From SFLA01 sp045595785 (lineage in GTDB: Bacteria > Bacillota > Clostridia > Oscillospirales > CAG-382), in contig JAZOBE010000007.1 in the NCBI GenBank assembly GCA_045595785.1, forward strand, positions 1 to 64,000: a stretch of 64,000 nucleotides of DNA. The letters run 5' to 3'. A program made the translations under genes and the position numbers. Position 1 is the stretch's first letter, and every line of letters begins with the position of its first letter. Positions 33,273-42,488 of this stretch are shown piece by piece. The notes beneath the pieces are model-generated. The model was not told the DNA's origin. It made no database searches and was given only the letters and a program-made list of their open reading frames with translations.

Positions 33273-34450
33273 TACAAAACTCTTTCAATAACTGCTATAT
33301 AAAATCCGTCATACCCGTTGCCGGGAAGAATGGTTTTTTCTGAAACGATACGATAATTTTCTTTTTCCGCCAGTACGGAATGCACTATCTCGCCGTTTTC
33401 TTTTTTGTTAATTGTGCAGGTGGAATAAACAGCTTTACCCCCTGCTTTAAGATACAAAAGTGCGTTTTGAAAAATCGCCTTCTGTGTGGGATAAAGCCCT
33501 GCAAAATCATTTGCGTCCTTATACCGTATTTCCGGCTTGCTGCCCATTACTCCGATACCCGAGCAGGGCACGTCGCAAATAACTCTGTCGCAAACAGAAA
33601 TCAGGCTTTCATCGGTAACACGTGCGTCCCGAGGGACGGTCTCAATAATATCTATGCCAAGCTTTTTCGCTCCCTTTTCTACAAGGGAAAGCTTGTTTTT
33701 ATGAAGATCCGACGAGATTATTCTGCCCTTATTCTTCATATCTATTGCGGCACCGAAGCTTTTTCCGCCGGGGCATGCGCAAAGGTCAACCACGAACATA
33801 TCGGGCTTTGCATCCAACGCCCTTACGGCTTCCTGAGAAGAAAGTCCTTGCACGAAGAAAAGACCTTTTTCGATATCCTGCATATCGGTATTCTCGTTCA
33901 CGCCGTCAACGTAAGGGGTGTCCTTTAAGGTGTTGGCGCGGACGGAAACCGATTTTCTTTCATAAAAAGCGTTGAATATATCTTGATATTCGTCGGGATA
34001 CTGCTCTTTTACAAGAGAAAAAATACTATCTGAAACAGAGAAGCGAACACTTTCCGGCAAAGCGGAGATCGACTCTGTTATTTTTTGCTTTTCCCTGCAC
34101 ACACTGCGAAGCACGGCGTTTACAAATCCTGCGGAGCCGCGGTTTATCTGCTTTGCCGTTTTTACGGATTCATCGCACACAGCGTGATCCGGCACACGAG
34201 AAAGAAAAATTATCTGGTATACCGCCAGCCGCAACAGCTCGTATATCTTGCCGTCCGGCTTTTTGTTAACGTATTTTGAAATTATATGGTCAAGGATACG
34301 TCTGCGCTCGGTAACGCCCTTTATAAGCTCGGTACAAAAGGCACGGTCCAGACCCGAAAGGTCGGCAGACAGCAGTCCTATATTACCGTAAGCACCGTCG
34401 GACGAGACGCGATACAGAATATCCAACGCCACGCGGCGAGGGTCATCCAT
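33272..34450 (-). CDS. rsmB: 16S rRNA (cytosine967-C5)-methyltransferase RsmB
   Basis: The 392-residue protein has an N-terminal NusB-like helical domain (1-130) followed by an SAM-dependent methyltransferase. Motif I is DLCACPGGKS, the catalytic motif is DVPCSGIGVMG (motif IV Pro-Cys), and the nucleophile Cys is in YSTCTINKKENG. Slightly shorter than E. coli RsmB. The ATG overlaps the fmt stop by 8 bp, which implies coupled translation. Confidence 0.95.
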   Translation of the reverse strand: MDDPRRVALDILYRVSSDGAYGNIGLLSADLSGLDRAFCTELIKGVTERRRILDHIISKYVNKKPDGKIYELLRLAVYQIIFLSRVPDHAVCDESVKTAKQINRGSAGFVNAVLRSVCREKQKITESISALPESVRFSVSDSIFSLVKEQYPDEYQDIFNAFYERKSVSVRANTLKDTPYVDGVNENTDMQDIEKGLFFVQGLSSQEAVRALDAKPDMFVVDLCACPGGKSFGAAIDMKNKGRIISSDLHKNKLSLVEKGAKKLGIDIIETVPRDARVTDESLISVCDRVICDVPCSGIGVMGSKPEIRYKDANDFAGLYPTQKAIFQNALLYLKAGGKAVYSTCTINKKENGEIVHSVLAEKENYRIVSEKTILPGNGYDGFYIAVIERVL

Positions 34451-35366
34451 TGAAAATATCCCCTTTGTTTACGGAATTTCCTCTTAAAAAGCTGGCGTAA
34501 TCCATTTTACCCTTACCCTCGGGCTGGAGAGAGGTAATAACAACACTTCCCTCTCCGCAAGCGATCTCTATACCCTTGTCCGTTGAAAGCACGGTACCGG
34601 GAACACCGCAACCGTCAGACACAAAGGAAGAAAGCATCTTGATACGTTTTTTGTTTAGAAAAGCGTACGCGCCGGGATACGGAGAAAGGCCGCGAATACG
34701 ATTGTGTACCTGAGATGCGGGAAGAGAAAAATCCTCGTACGCTTCTTTTTTATCTATCTTTGCTGCGTATGACGAACCTTCCTCGGGCTGTTTGGTACGG
34801 GTAACAAGCCCTTTATCCGCCAGTTCAAGATATTCCTTTATAAGTTCTCCGCCGAGAACTGCCATTTTATCGTGGTATTCCCCTGCTGTCATATTCTCGG
34901 AAATGGGAATAGCGCGCTGAAGAATAATATCGCCGGTGTCTATACCCGCGTCCATATACATAATGGTGATACCGCCCTCGGTGTGTCCCTCCATTACCGC
35001 GCGGTTAATAGGTGCGGCGCCGCGAAGTGCGGGAAGGAGAGAAGCGTGTATGCAGATACAGCCGTGAGGAGGTATATCAAGTATATTCTGAGGTAATATC
35101 TTGCCGTATGCGGCAACAACAAAAACGTCTGCGTTTACGGCACGGAGCATATTCTCTGCCGCTTCATCACGCATAGTGGTGGGAGTAACCACCTCAATAC
35201 CCTTTTCAAGGGCATATTTTTTAACGGGAGAAGGCGTAAGTGCATATCCTCTGCCGGAGGGTTTATCCGGCTGGGAAACCACCAACGCCACATCGTGACC
35301 CGCATCACAAATAGCTTTGAGGGCGGTAAGGGCAAAATCAGGAGTGCCCATAAAAACTATACGCAT
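34443..35366 (-). CDS. fmt: Methionyl-tRNA formyltransferase
   Basis: The 307-residue enzyme formylates initiator Met-tRNA using 10-formyl-THF. The N-terminal Rossmann domain starts MRIVFMGTPDFA. The signature HASLLPALRGAAPINRAV carries the catalytic His, and DTGDI holds the conserved Asp. The C-terminal OB-fold domain recognises tRNA. It lies 2 bp after def, so deformylase and formyltransferase are made from one transcript. Confidence 0.97.
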   Translation of the reverse strand: MRIVFMGTPDFALTALKAICDAGHDVALVVSQPDKPSGRGYALTPSPVKKYALEKGIEVVTPTTMRDEAAENMLRAVNADVFVVAAYGKILPQNILDIPPHGCICIHASLLPALRGAAPINRAVMEGHTEGGITIMYMDAGIDTGDIILQRAIPISENMTAGEYHDKMAVLGGELIKEYLELADKGLVTRTKQPEEGSSYAAKIDKKEAYEDFSLPASQVHNRIRGLSPYPGAYAFLNKKRIKMLSSFVSDGCGVPGTVLSTDKGIEIACGEGSVVITSLQPEGKGKMDYASFLRGNSVNKGDIFNG

Positions 35367-35368
35367 TA

Positions 35369-35836
35369 TTATTCAACTTCCTCCGGTGCAAGCATTTCCT
35401 TTACCTTGTCTATATAAAGCACACCGTCAAGATGGTCTATCTCGTGACAGAAGCAACGGGCAATAAGCTCGGTGCCGGTAGCCTCAAACACCTCACCGGC
35501 TATGTTAAGTGCACGGACGGTAACCTTTGCGGGGCGCTCTACAATACCTGCTTTTCCGGGGCAGGACAAACAGCCTTCAACCTCTTCCTGCTTACCTTCG
35601 GTATAAATTATCTCGGGATTGATGAATTCCTGCAATTTTCCCTTGCCCATATCCACTATTACAACGCGGCGGAGAACGCCAACCTGGGGTGCTGCAAGTC
35701 CCACACCCTCTGCCTTGCGGAGAGTATCCTTCATATCCTCGATAAGAACTCTTATACGGGGAGTGATTGCGTCTACAGGACGAGAGGTCTTGCGCAAAGT
35801 GGGGTCGGGATCTCTGAGTATACGAAGAAGTGCCAT
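35369..35836 (-). CDS. def: Peptide deformylase
   Basis: The 155-residue metalloenzyme removes the N-formyl group from nascent proteins. The three motifs are intact: GVGLAAPQVG (44-53), EGCLSCPG with metal ligand Cys89, and HEIDHLDG with His131, Glu132 and His135. The ATG at 35,836 is chosen because AGGAGG lies six bases upstream and the protein begins MALLRIL as usual; an earlier in-frame start lies in the priA tail. Confidence 0.97.
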   Translation of the reverse strand: MALLRILRDPDPTLRKTSRPVDAITPRIRVLIEDMKDTLRKAEGVGLAAPQVGVLRRVVIVDMGKGKLQEFINPEIIYTEGKQEEVEGCLSCPGKAGIVERPAKVTVRALNIAGEVFEATGTELIARCFCHEIDHLDGVLYIDKVKEMLAPEEVE

Positions 35837-35846
35837 AATTTGCCTC

Positions 35847-38294
35847 CTAAACAACTGTGGGATTTATATCTGTATCAAGCTTTGCTCCCGTGCGGTCTGA
35901 TGCGGTAAACGTATTGATGGCGTCACGGAAACAGCTTCTTGCGGCAGACGAGTCCTTATATTTGACGGTAAGCCGCATTCTGTATTTATTGTTAACTTTG
36001 TATATTCCCTCACCAAATGGTCCGAAGCGGACAGTCTTAAGCTCGGGATACTTTTCGGCTAACAGCTTTTCCAGTATTACCGAAAATGCTGTGGCGGCAC
36101 GGCGGGCATCCGTCTCCTTTTCCGCAGATATGCGGAACACCGCTATATCACAAAAAGGCGGAAAAGTAACCGCACGGCGCATGGATATTTCGCCGTCAAA
36201 GAATTTTTCATAATCTTGGGTCTGTACCAGCTTTAATATATCGCTTTGAGGGTTGGCGGTCTGAAGTATAGCCTTGCCCTCGTCCCCTGCTCTGCCTGCT
36301 CTGCCTGCAAGCTGAGTGAGAAGAGAAAAGGTACGCTCTGCCGCGCGGAAATCGTTTTGGTACAGCATAGCATCCACCGAAACAACGCCTACCAAGGACA
36401 CCAAAGGAAAATCCAATCCCTTTGATATCATCTGCGTGCCGTAAAGCAGGTCCGCTTCTCTGCGTCTGAAGGCGCCAAAGCGTGTTTCATGAGCGTGACG
36501 GGTGGCGGTGGTATCCGTATCCATTCGTATGCCGCGAATGGAAGGATAATGCTTTTCCAATTCATCCTGCAGCTTTTGGGTACCGAAGCCCATACGCACC
36601 ACCGACCTTTTTCCGCAGGAGGGGCATTCCTCCGGCAGGGGGATGGTATAACCGCAGTAATGGCAGGTTAATTTTTCGTTTTTTCGGTTTTCACCGCTGA
36701 AAGCATGGTATGTCAGTGATACCGAGCAATTGGGGCAGGAAATTACGTTTCCGCAGGAAGCACAGTTTACAAAGGAGCTGTAACCCCTTCTGCCTACAAA
36801 AAGTATTGCCTGCTTGTTGTCCGAAACGGTATCCTCCAGTTCCTCCTTAAGCAGACTTCCGATAAGTCTGCCGCTGTTAAATAAGCTGTCCTGCTTAACG
36901 TCTGCTATCTGCACGTCAGGCAGAGATGCGTTGCCGTATCGTTTTTTAAGAGTTATAAGCTTATATATTCCCTGCTTTGCTTTGTAAAAGCTTTCCACAG
37001 ACGGAGTGGCGCTGGCGAGCAGCATTACGCAGTTGTTTTGCGCACATCTGAACCGCGCTATATCACGGGAGTGGAATTTGGGAGTATTCTCAGATTTATA
37101 AGTATGCTCCTGTTCCTCGTCAATAACGATAATGCCGAGATTTTTCAATGGAGCAAAAACGGCGCTTCGGGTGCCTATGACCACCCGTTTTTCGCCTGAA
37201 GCAATGGCGCGTGCGGTGTCTATACGCTCGCCTATGCTTAGCATTGAATGAATGACCGCAAGGTCGGACCCGAACTCGGCGTAGTATATTCCCAACGCCT
37301 CGGAGGTAAGTCCTATTTCGGGAATGAGCACGATGGCGGTCTTGCCCAGTTCCAACGTCTTTTTAACGGATTCTATAATAACTCTTGTTTTCCCGCTGCC
37401 CGTAACGCCATAGAGCAATGCGGCTTTGGGCGTTCCCGAGAGAAGCAGCTCCTCTACCGACGCCACCGCGTTTGCTTGCTCATCCGTTAACGGGGTGGAA
37501 AACTTTTCTCTTTTTTCTGCCGTTATGGGGTCACGAACGACTCTACGCTCAAAAATCTCACAAACGCCCTTTTTGCACATGGCGTTTACCACCGAGCGGG
37601 ACAGCGAGAAAAACCGTTCAAGCTCAGAAAGGGATATCTCCCCCTCCAAAGCAAGTGCGTCTATTAATGCCGCCTGCTTTTCGGTCTTTGCTTCTGCATA
37701 AGCCGTTTCCGTATCCGAAGCAATGCGGACGAAAGAAAGACTTTTTTCGTTAATGCTTTCCTTTGTTTCCTGATTACGGATAACAGCACCGCTTTTTACC
37801 ATTGCGGAAAGAAGTGGTTTTACGTCTTCTCCGAAAAGCTCGGTAATGCGGCTTTGATTAAGGGGGCTTTCCTTAAGTGCGCGGAAAAGTACCTGCGCTT
37901 TGGGGTTGAGCGTGCCCTCATCAACATTTCCGCAGGAATAAACGTATTCCACTGCGCTCTCCATTCCCGGAGGGAGCACAGTTCGAAGTGCCGCGCCGAC
38001 GGTGCAAAAACACCTTTCAGCCATAAACAGACACATATCCACAGTTTCCTCGGATATGAGTCCGTAATCCTCCAGCACTTCGGAAACAGGCTTAATAGAC
38101 GGATACTCGCAATAATCGCTGAAGCCCGTAACAAGACCTTTTCGCAGACGGTTGCCGTTACCGAAGGGCACAAGGACAACACTCCCCTTATGCAGGATAT
38201 CCCGCATGGAGGGAGGTACCAAATATGCATACCCTTTGTCTGCGGAATATGCTATATCGGTTATCCTTACCGAACAGTACAGCTTTCCGTCCAT
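35847..38294 (-). CDS. priA: Primosomal protein N' (replication restart helicase PriA)
   Basis: The 815-residue DNA helicase restarts stalled replication forks. It has an N-terminal 3'BD domain, Walker A GVTGSGKT, DEEQEH (Walker B), and two zinc-binding clusters in the helicase insert (CASCGNVISCPNC and CHYCGYTIPLPEECPSC). QLAGRAGRAGDEG is the late helicase motif. The ATG begins one base after the rpoZ stop with no clear ribosome site, so its translation is probably coupled to rpoZ. coaBC, often between rpoZ and priA, is absent. Confidence 0.96.
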   Translation of the reverse strand: MDGKLYCSVRITDIAYSADKGYAYLVPPSMRDILHKGSVVLVPFGNGNRLRKGLVTGFSDYCEYPSIKPVSEVLEDYGLISEETVDMCLFMAERCFCTVGAALRTVLPPGMESAVEYVYSCGNVDEGTLNPKAQVLFRALKESPLNQSRITELFGEDVKPLLSAMVKSGAVIRNQETKESINEKSLSFVRIASDTETAYAEAKTEKQAALIDALALEGEISLSELERFFSLSRSVVNAMCKKGVCEIFERRVVRDPITAEKREKFSTPLTDEQANAVASVEELLLSGTPKAALLYGVTGSGKTRVIIESVKKTLELGKTAIVLIPEIGLTSEALGIYYAEFGSDLAVIHSMLSIGERIDTARAIASGEKRVVIGTRSAVFAPLKNLGIIVIDEEQEHTYKSENTPKFHSRDIARFRCAQNNCVMLLASATPSVESFYKAKQGIYKLITLKKRYGNASLPDVQIADVKQDSLFNSGRLIGSLLKEELEDTVSDNKQAILFVGRRGYSSFVNCASCGNVISCPNCSVSLTYHAFSGENRKNEKLTCHYCGYTIPLPEECPSCGKRSVVRMGFGTQKLQDELEKHYPSIRGIRMDTDTTATRHAHETRFGAFRRREADLLYGTQMISKGLDFPLVSLVGVVSVDAMLYQNDFRAAERTFSLLTQLAGRAGRAGDEGKAILQTANPQSDILKLVQTQDYEKFFDGEISMRRAVTFPPFCDIAVFRISAEKETDARRAATAFSVILEKLLAEKYPELKTVRFGPFGEGIYKVNNKYRMRLTVKYKDSSAARSCFRDAINTFTASDRTGAKLDTDINPTVV

Positions 38295-38295
38295 T

Positions 38296-38556
38296 TTATT
38301 CGTTTTCTGCGGGAATTACCTTGTATTCGCCGGTGAGAAGCTTATCTACTGCCAGAGTAACAGCCTTTTCGCCGAGGAAATCCACTGCAGGTGCATTCTT
38401 GGAATCCTTGCCGTTTTCTGCGGCTGCTGCCTGTGCCTTTTCTGCAGCTGCAACAGCTTCGTCTGTAATATGACGTGCGGATTTTGCAGTTGCGATAACC
38501 AGAGTATAGCGGTTGTAGTTGTCTTTTGTGATTTCTTTGATGGTAGGATAGATCAT
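38296..38556 (-). CDS. rpoZ: DNA-directed RNA polymerase subunit omega
   Basis: The 86-residue omega subunit has the core motif YTLVIATAKSARHI and the C-terminal motif FLGEKAVTLAVDKLLTGEYKV. An Ala/Glu-rich insert at about 35-50 separates them. It promotes beta-prime folding and assembly. It lies 12 bp after gmk and 1 bp before priA, in the conserved gmk-rpoZ order. Confidence 0.93.
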   Translation of the reverse strand: MIYPTIKEITKDNYNRYTLVIATAKSARHITDEAVAAAEKAQAAAAENGKDSKNAPAVDFLGEKAVTLAVDKLLTGEYKVIPAENE

Positions 38557-38568
38557 TTTCTTACACCT

Positions 38569-39186
38569 TTATTCAGTAAATTTTTTTATAAAATTAAGTA
38601 TGTATTCTTTATTTTTCTCGGGACAGGTATCGATTATACGGTCGATAGCGCTTGCACAGTCTGCCGCCTTGCCGTCCTCGTTGACAACAAGATAATCGTA
38701 CTTTTCGGCTTCGCGCAGTTCTTCCAACGCTTTGTGCAGACGCTTTTTGATAACCTCGTCCGTTTCCGTTCCTCTGCCGCGAAGACGGTTTTCAAGAGTA
38801 ACGTAATCAGGAGGACAAAGGAAAACCAGCACCGCTTCGGGCATTTTTTCTCTTACCTGCAAAGCGCCCTGAACCTCGATATCCAGAATAACGTTTTTGC
38901 CGGAGGACAATTTTTCTTCAACGAAGGGGCGGAGGGTTCCGTAGCAGTTGCCGACGTATTCCGCGTGCTCCAAAAACTCGCCTGCGTCAACAAGAGACAT
39001 AAACTTTTCTCTTGTCATAAAGAAATAATGAGTTCCGTCTATTTCGCCGGGACGGGGAGAACGGGTTGTGGCGGACACCGAGAACACGTATTTTTCGGTG
39101 TTGCTCAGAAGTATTGAATTAACGGTGCCTTTTCCGCTTCCCGCAGGGCCGGACACCACTATAAGCTTGCCTTTTTTATTATCCAT
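38569..39186 (-). CDS. gmk: Guanylate kinase
   Basis: The 205-residue enzyme phosphorylates GMP to GDP. P-loop GPAGSGKGT (13-21), the GMP-binding SATTRSPRPGE segment, and GTHYFF are present. Its start shares one base with the remA stop (TAATG), so translation is coupled. Confidence 0.97.
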   Translation of the reverse strand: MDNKKGKLIVVSGPAGSGKGTVNSILLSNTEKYVFSVSATTRSPRPGEIDGTHYFFMTREKFMSLVDAGEFLEHAEYVGNCYGTLRPFVEEKLSSGKNVILDIEVQGALQVREKMPEAVLVFLCPPDYVTLENRLRGRGTETDEVIKKRLHKALEELREAEKYDYLVVNEDGKAADCASAIDRIIDTCPEKNKEYILNFIKKFTE

Positions 39187-39413
39187 TACAGCCTCCCTGC
39201 AACAACGTCTGCTTCCTCAGAGGAAAGTATGACGTGCTCACTGTCGGTAACAATGACGCAACGGGTCTTTTTACCGCAGCTGCAATCTATAACTCTGCCT
39301 GCGTTTTTGGCATCCTGCACAAGACGGCGTATGGGCAGGCTGTCCGGACTAAGGACGGACACTATACGCTGTGCATTAACGCGGTTGCCAAAGCCTATAT
39401 CGATAAATTCCAT
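39186..39413 (-). CDS. remA: RemA-family regulator (DUF370)
   Basis: The 75-residue protein is homologous to B. subtilis RemA, a DNA-binding activator of biofilm matrix and osmoprotection genes that forms ring-like oligomers. FIDIGFGNRVNAQRIVSV and DSEHVILSS are the recognisable segments. The ATG at 39,413 with GAGG eight bases upstream is preferred over an in-frame ATG 18 bp earlier that lies inside yicC. CSCGKKTRC is a local difference from RemA, with three Cys. Position between yicC and gmk is conserved. Confidence 0.9.
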   Translation of the reverse strand: MEFIDIGFGNRVNAQRIVSVLSPDSLPIRRLVQDAKNAGRVIDCSCGKKTRCVIVTDSEHVILSSEEADVVAGRL

Positions 39414-39423
39414 TTTGTTTTCC

Positions 39424-40302
39424 TCACTCAAGGTTTGCTACCTGCTCGCGAAGCTTTTCGATCTCTGTCTTTATAGCGACAACGCGGCGGGAAATATCGT
39501 AATCGTTGCACTTGGAGCCCAACGTATTTGTCTCACGAAGCATTTCGGGAACGATATACTCAAGCTTTTTACCGACGGGTCCGTCAGACTCAAGAGTAGC
39601 GCGGAATTCGGTACAATGGGACTGAAGTCTTACCAGCTCCTCGGTAACGTCGGTCTTATCGGTAAACACAGCACACTCGTTAAGCAATCTGTCCTCGTTA
39701 ACGGGAACGCCTGCAAGCAGATCGGAAATACGGGCACGCATCTTCTCAAGATTTTTCTTTAACGCCTCAGGTGCAAGAGCCGCTACCTCGTTACGAAGCG
39801 TCTCAACGGTATCCAGATAAGTAAGCAGCTTTTCCTTTAATCTGCCGCCCTCGGACTCACGCATAGCGTTATACTGCTCAAAAGCACCGCGGCAGATAGG
39901 CTCGATCTGCTTCCACAGCTCCTCCGCATCCTCGTCAGCGCGGGTAACTGTCATAATATCCGATTTGGAGGAAAGCATGGAAAGGGTTATTTCACCCTGA
40001 ACACCGTATTCGGATTTTATCTGCTCCAGCAGCTTAAGATATCCCTCCACAAACTCCTTGTTAAGAGTGAGAGAAACGGGATCGCCGTCGATATTCTCAA
40101 CAGTGAGATAAAGGTCGATCTTGCCGCGGGTAACGTACTTGGCGCAAAGCTCCTTTACGTTTGTCTCCAGCGGAGTGTACTGACGGGGCATTCTTACGGA
40201 TATATCCGCAAAACGGTTGTTTACGGATTTTATCTCAAAGGTAATATTTTTACCGCCTACAAGGGATTTTTGTCTGCCGTAGCCGGACATACTTTTTATC
40301 AT
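39424..40302 (-). CDS. yicC: YicC/YloC-family endoribonuclease
   Basis: The 292-residue protein begins with the typical MIKSMSGYGR and ends with the DUF1732 motif SKCNDYDISRRVVAIKTEIEKLREQV. E. coli YicC and B. subtilis YloC are RNases acting on structured RNAs; the active site is acidic. It overlaps the preceding membrane protein gene by 4 bp (ATGA) and heads the conserved yicC-remA-gmk-rpoZ block. Confidence 0.93.
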   Translation of the reverse strand: MIKSMSGYGRQKSLVGGKNITFEIKSVNNRFADISVRMPRQYTPLETNVKELCAKYVTRGKIDLYLTVENIDGDPVSLTLNKEFVEGYLKLLEQIKSEYGVQGEITLSMLSSKSDIMTVTRADEDAEELWKQIEPICRGAFEQYNAMRESEGGRLKEKLLTYLDTVETLRNEVAALAPEALKKNLEKMRARISDLLAGVPVNEDRLLNECAVFTDKTDVTEELVRLQSHCTEFRATLESDGPVGKKLEYIVPEMLRETNTLGSKCNDYDISRRVVAIKTEIEKLREQVANLE

Positions 40303-40808
40303 TTTAACTTCCTCCGAATTCGTTTAACGTACAATGCGGCAAGCCGTGTAAAGGCAATATCGTAAAGAATAAAGGTGGCGTTACCCAACACGTAAACGAA
40401 AATATTAAATGAAAATATGGGATCGTTTATATTAAGCAAAAATTTTCCCACCGCTATAAGCGCGGTATAAAACAAATTAAAACCAACTAATTTTATCGCC
40501 CATACCACGGAGCGTTTTTTTATACGCTCAACAAGTGCCTTAAGTATGGGATATATTCCGCCGATAAGCAAATAAAACAGAGCAGGTGTTTTTGACGGAA
40601 GCAACACAAGTGCCAGCACGCCCGTTGCGGCGTACAGCATTACAGACCAGCTCATGCCGCATTCGATCATAGCCACTGCCACCGTAAGTCCTGCGGCAAT
40701 GGCGGCGGAAAGATCCAGCGACTGTATAAAGCACCCGATAAGCATAAGCACCACGGAAACAGCGCAAAGCAGGGCGCAAAGTGATAATTTTTTAACGCGT
40801 TTTTTCAT
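40299..40808 (-). CDS. Multi-pass membrane protein, ECF-S component-like
   Basis: The 169-residue protein is highly hydrophobic, with about five to six TM segments and a basic N-terminus (MKKRVKK). The start ATG at 40,808 overlaps the J-domain protein stop by 4 bp (ATGA), and its own stop overlaps yicC by 4 bp. The pattern of a cytosolic basic start, helices of about 20 residues and an Ala/Gly-rich middle resembles small substrate-binding (S) components of ECF vitamin transporters or DUF2232 proteins. No specific family could be confirmed. Confidence 0.7.
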   Translation of the reverse strand: MKKRVKKLSLCALLCAVSVVLMLIGCFIQSLDLSAAIAAGLTVAVAMIECGMSWSVMLYAATGVLALVLLPSKTPALFYLLIGGIYPILKALVERIKKRSVVWAIKLVGFNLFYTALIAVGKFLLNINDPIFSFNIFVYVLGNATFILYDIAFTRLAALYVKRIRRKLK

Positions 40809-41401
40809 CGACAGCAATTACAAAGCAGATTTGCACAAAGCAAACCGGTGCATATATCACATCCGCTGCAATCATCGGAACGAGTAGAGGTATTACCGTA
40901 AGGACTGGACGAGGAATGTGATGACAGATTGTTAAGAGTGTTGCGGTATTCCGCATTGTACGGATCCATTTTGCAGGCTTGCTCGAAATACTTTCTCGCT
41001 TCACCCAGCCAGTTTTTCCGCGCCATAACGTGACCCATAAGAAAATACCACTCTGCGTTGCGTTCTCCGTTTGGAATACGGGAAAGTATGGTCTCCGCCT
41101 CCGCAACGCGGTTCGCACTGAGCAATTCACGCACACGGTAAAGAGTATTTCCTCCGGACGCACTTCCGCCGGCATTACCGGCAGAATATCCACCGCTTCT
41201 GTTACCGCCGCTTGCGCGCTGTTTGGTAATCGTATCGTACGCCTCGTTTATCTCTTTCATTTTCTCTGCCGCCAGATCCGCAAGCGGATTGTTGGCATAA
41301 GCATCGGGATGGTATTTTTTTGCCAGCTCACGATAAGCCTTTTTTACCTCGTCGTCCGATGCGCTCGGACTGACGCCCAACACCTGATAAGGGTCTTTCA
41401 T
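40805..41401 (-). CDS. J-domain protein with TPR-like region and Cys-rich tail
   Basis: The 198-residue protein has a J domain at residues 1-65 with His31-Pro32-Asp33, so it can stimulate a DnaK ATPase. A Gly/Ser-rich linker (65-90) precedes a helical TPR-like repeat region (about 90-155), and the tail holds eight Cys within the last 22 residues. It lacks the DnaJ zinc finger and substrate-binding domains. The cysteine tail could bind metal or anchor to membranes. It follows the DUF5685 gene with no gap. Confidence 0.87.
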   Translation of the reverse strand: MKDPYQVLGVSPSASDDEVKKAYRELAKKYHPDAYANNPLADLAAEKMKEINEAYDTITKQRASGGNRSGGYSAGNAGGSASGGNTLYRVRELLSANRVAEAETILSRIPNGERNAEWYFLMGHVMARKNWLGEARKYFEQACKMDPYNAEYRNTLNNLSSHSSSSPYGNTSTRSDDCSGCDICTGLLCANLLCNCCR

Positions 41402-42250
41402 CTACTTTTTCTCCTTGTTTATCGCCTTGTCCACGGCAATTTCGCTTCCGTAGCCTGCGATGTTATATATAATACCGTCGAAGACGTTTCCGTCGGCAAG
41501 AGCATAGCTTCTTGATATAGCCGCCGCGCTGTCAAGTATGGTGCGGCGTATAAAATCCATATTCTCATCTGCTTTTTCGGCAGAGGAATAACACAAATTT
41601 ATGGGGTTATAGCTGTTTTTCCTTTGGTCCTCGTACCTATCGTCCACAGCGTCCATAAGATACACGAACCTGCCGATATGATATCCGATATCTCTTGCGA
41701 CGCGTGCCTGAGTACCGTCAAGGCCGAAGGATGCAATTCCTGCGGTGACAAGTGCAAAATTATCTGCCGCCATATCCGGCACGGGACAACAGGCAAGCTC
41801 GGTTTTCCCAAGCTTTTCAAGCGGCTCGCTTATAACGGCGCCGATACCGGGATACATTTTCTCCGCCTTTTTTGCCATTCTGCGAAAAAAGGGAACGGCA
41901 AGGCAGGTGAAAAATCTTTTCACACCCTTTTCATCCCGCTTATCGTCCAGCGCCTTATAATACATAAGGCTGCCGAAAGCGGCGGTGGTAAAACGCAACG
42001 CCTCGTTAGGCTCCATAACGCCGCGTTTTTTCAGAGTATACATACAGCGTTTGGGCTTTATCTCAAATTTCTCACCCGTAACGGCAAGACGGACAACAGC
42101 CAAAAACACAAAATCATAATTCAACAAAAAGCGTGTAAGAACGGAGATGTTTTTGCCGCCGCAACGGCAGATACCGCAATAGACCGAGCGGTACAGCGCA
42201 AGTTCTTTGGTTTTAAGCTCACCCATATCGGGACGTATATATCCAAACAA
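41402..42250 (-). CDS. DUF5685 family protein
   Basis: The 282-residue protein has the recognisable start MFGYIRPDMGELK and the motif YRSVYCGICRCGGK with three closely spaced Cys; later segments are helical with conserved Asp/Glu and CMYTLKK. The function is unknown; the Cys-rich N-terminus suggests metal binding. The TTG start at 42,250 (GGAG eight bases upstream) is preferred over the GTG at 42,259, because family members begin with MFGYI. It is the first gene of the 16-gene minus-strand operon, 28 bp after the promoter. Confidence 0.85.
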   Translation of the reverse strand: MFGYIRPDMGELKTKELALYRSVYCGICRCGGKNISVLTRFLLNYDFVFLAVVRLAVTGEKFEIKPKRCMYTLKKRGVMEPNEALRFTTAAFGSLMYYKALDDKRDEKGVKRFFTCLAVPFFRRMAKKAEKMYPGIGAVISEPLEKLGKTELACCPVPDMAADNFALVTAGIASFGLDGTQARVARDIGYHIGRFVYLMDAVDDRYEDQRKNSYNPINLCYSSAEKADENMDFIRRTILDSAAAISRSYALADGNVFDGIIYNIAGYGSEIAVDKAINKEKK

Positions 42251-42277
42251 GCAGACCACTCCATTCTTTATCAGTAT

Positions 42278-42306
42278 ATTATACCATATATAACCGTGTT
42301 TTGCAA
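42278..42306 (-). promoter_or_regulatory. Promoter of the 16-gene minus-strand operon
   Basis: On the minus strand TTGCAA (42,306-42,301), a 17-bp spacer and TATAAT (42,283-42,278). Genes from here to 27,856 run with gaps of at most 12 bp, so this may drive them all. Confidence 0.8.
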
Positions 42307-42422
42307 CAAAATTTGTTATAAAAAACCGCGTGTTTTCCTCGTTTAATTAGTTTATAAACAAAAAATATTACATAAATAAAAATATTTTATATAAAAATAA
42401 AGGATTTTTGTTTTTTCGGGCG

Positions 42423-42428
42423 TATAAT
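42423..42428 (+). promoter_or_regulatory. Possible -10 box for the dgt-dnaG-rpoD operon
   Basis: TATAAT at 42,423-42,428 lies 61 bp before the dgt GTG. No convincing -35 element sits 16-18 bp upstream, where the sequence is a T-run. A small hairpin GGCG-AAACA-CGCC follows at 42,449-42,461. The AT-rich stretch from 42,310 to 42,410 shows nothing else. Confidence 0.4.
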
Positions 42429-42488
42429 TGTTTGTGTGCCATAATTTCTGGCGAAACACGCCTTAATCTGACGAAGGAGTGTATTACC

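Noticed and set aside
42310..42488. Riboswitch in the AT-rich leader of dgt
   Set aside because: Apart from a small GGCG/CGCC hairpin there is no structured conserved core; the region is mostly A/T runs.
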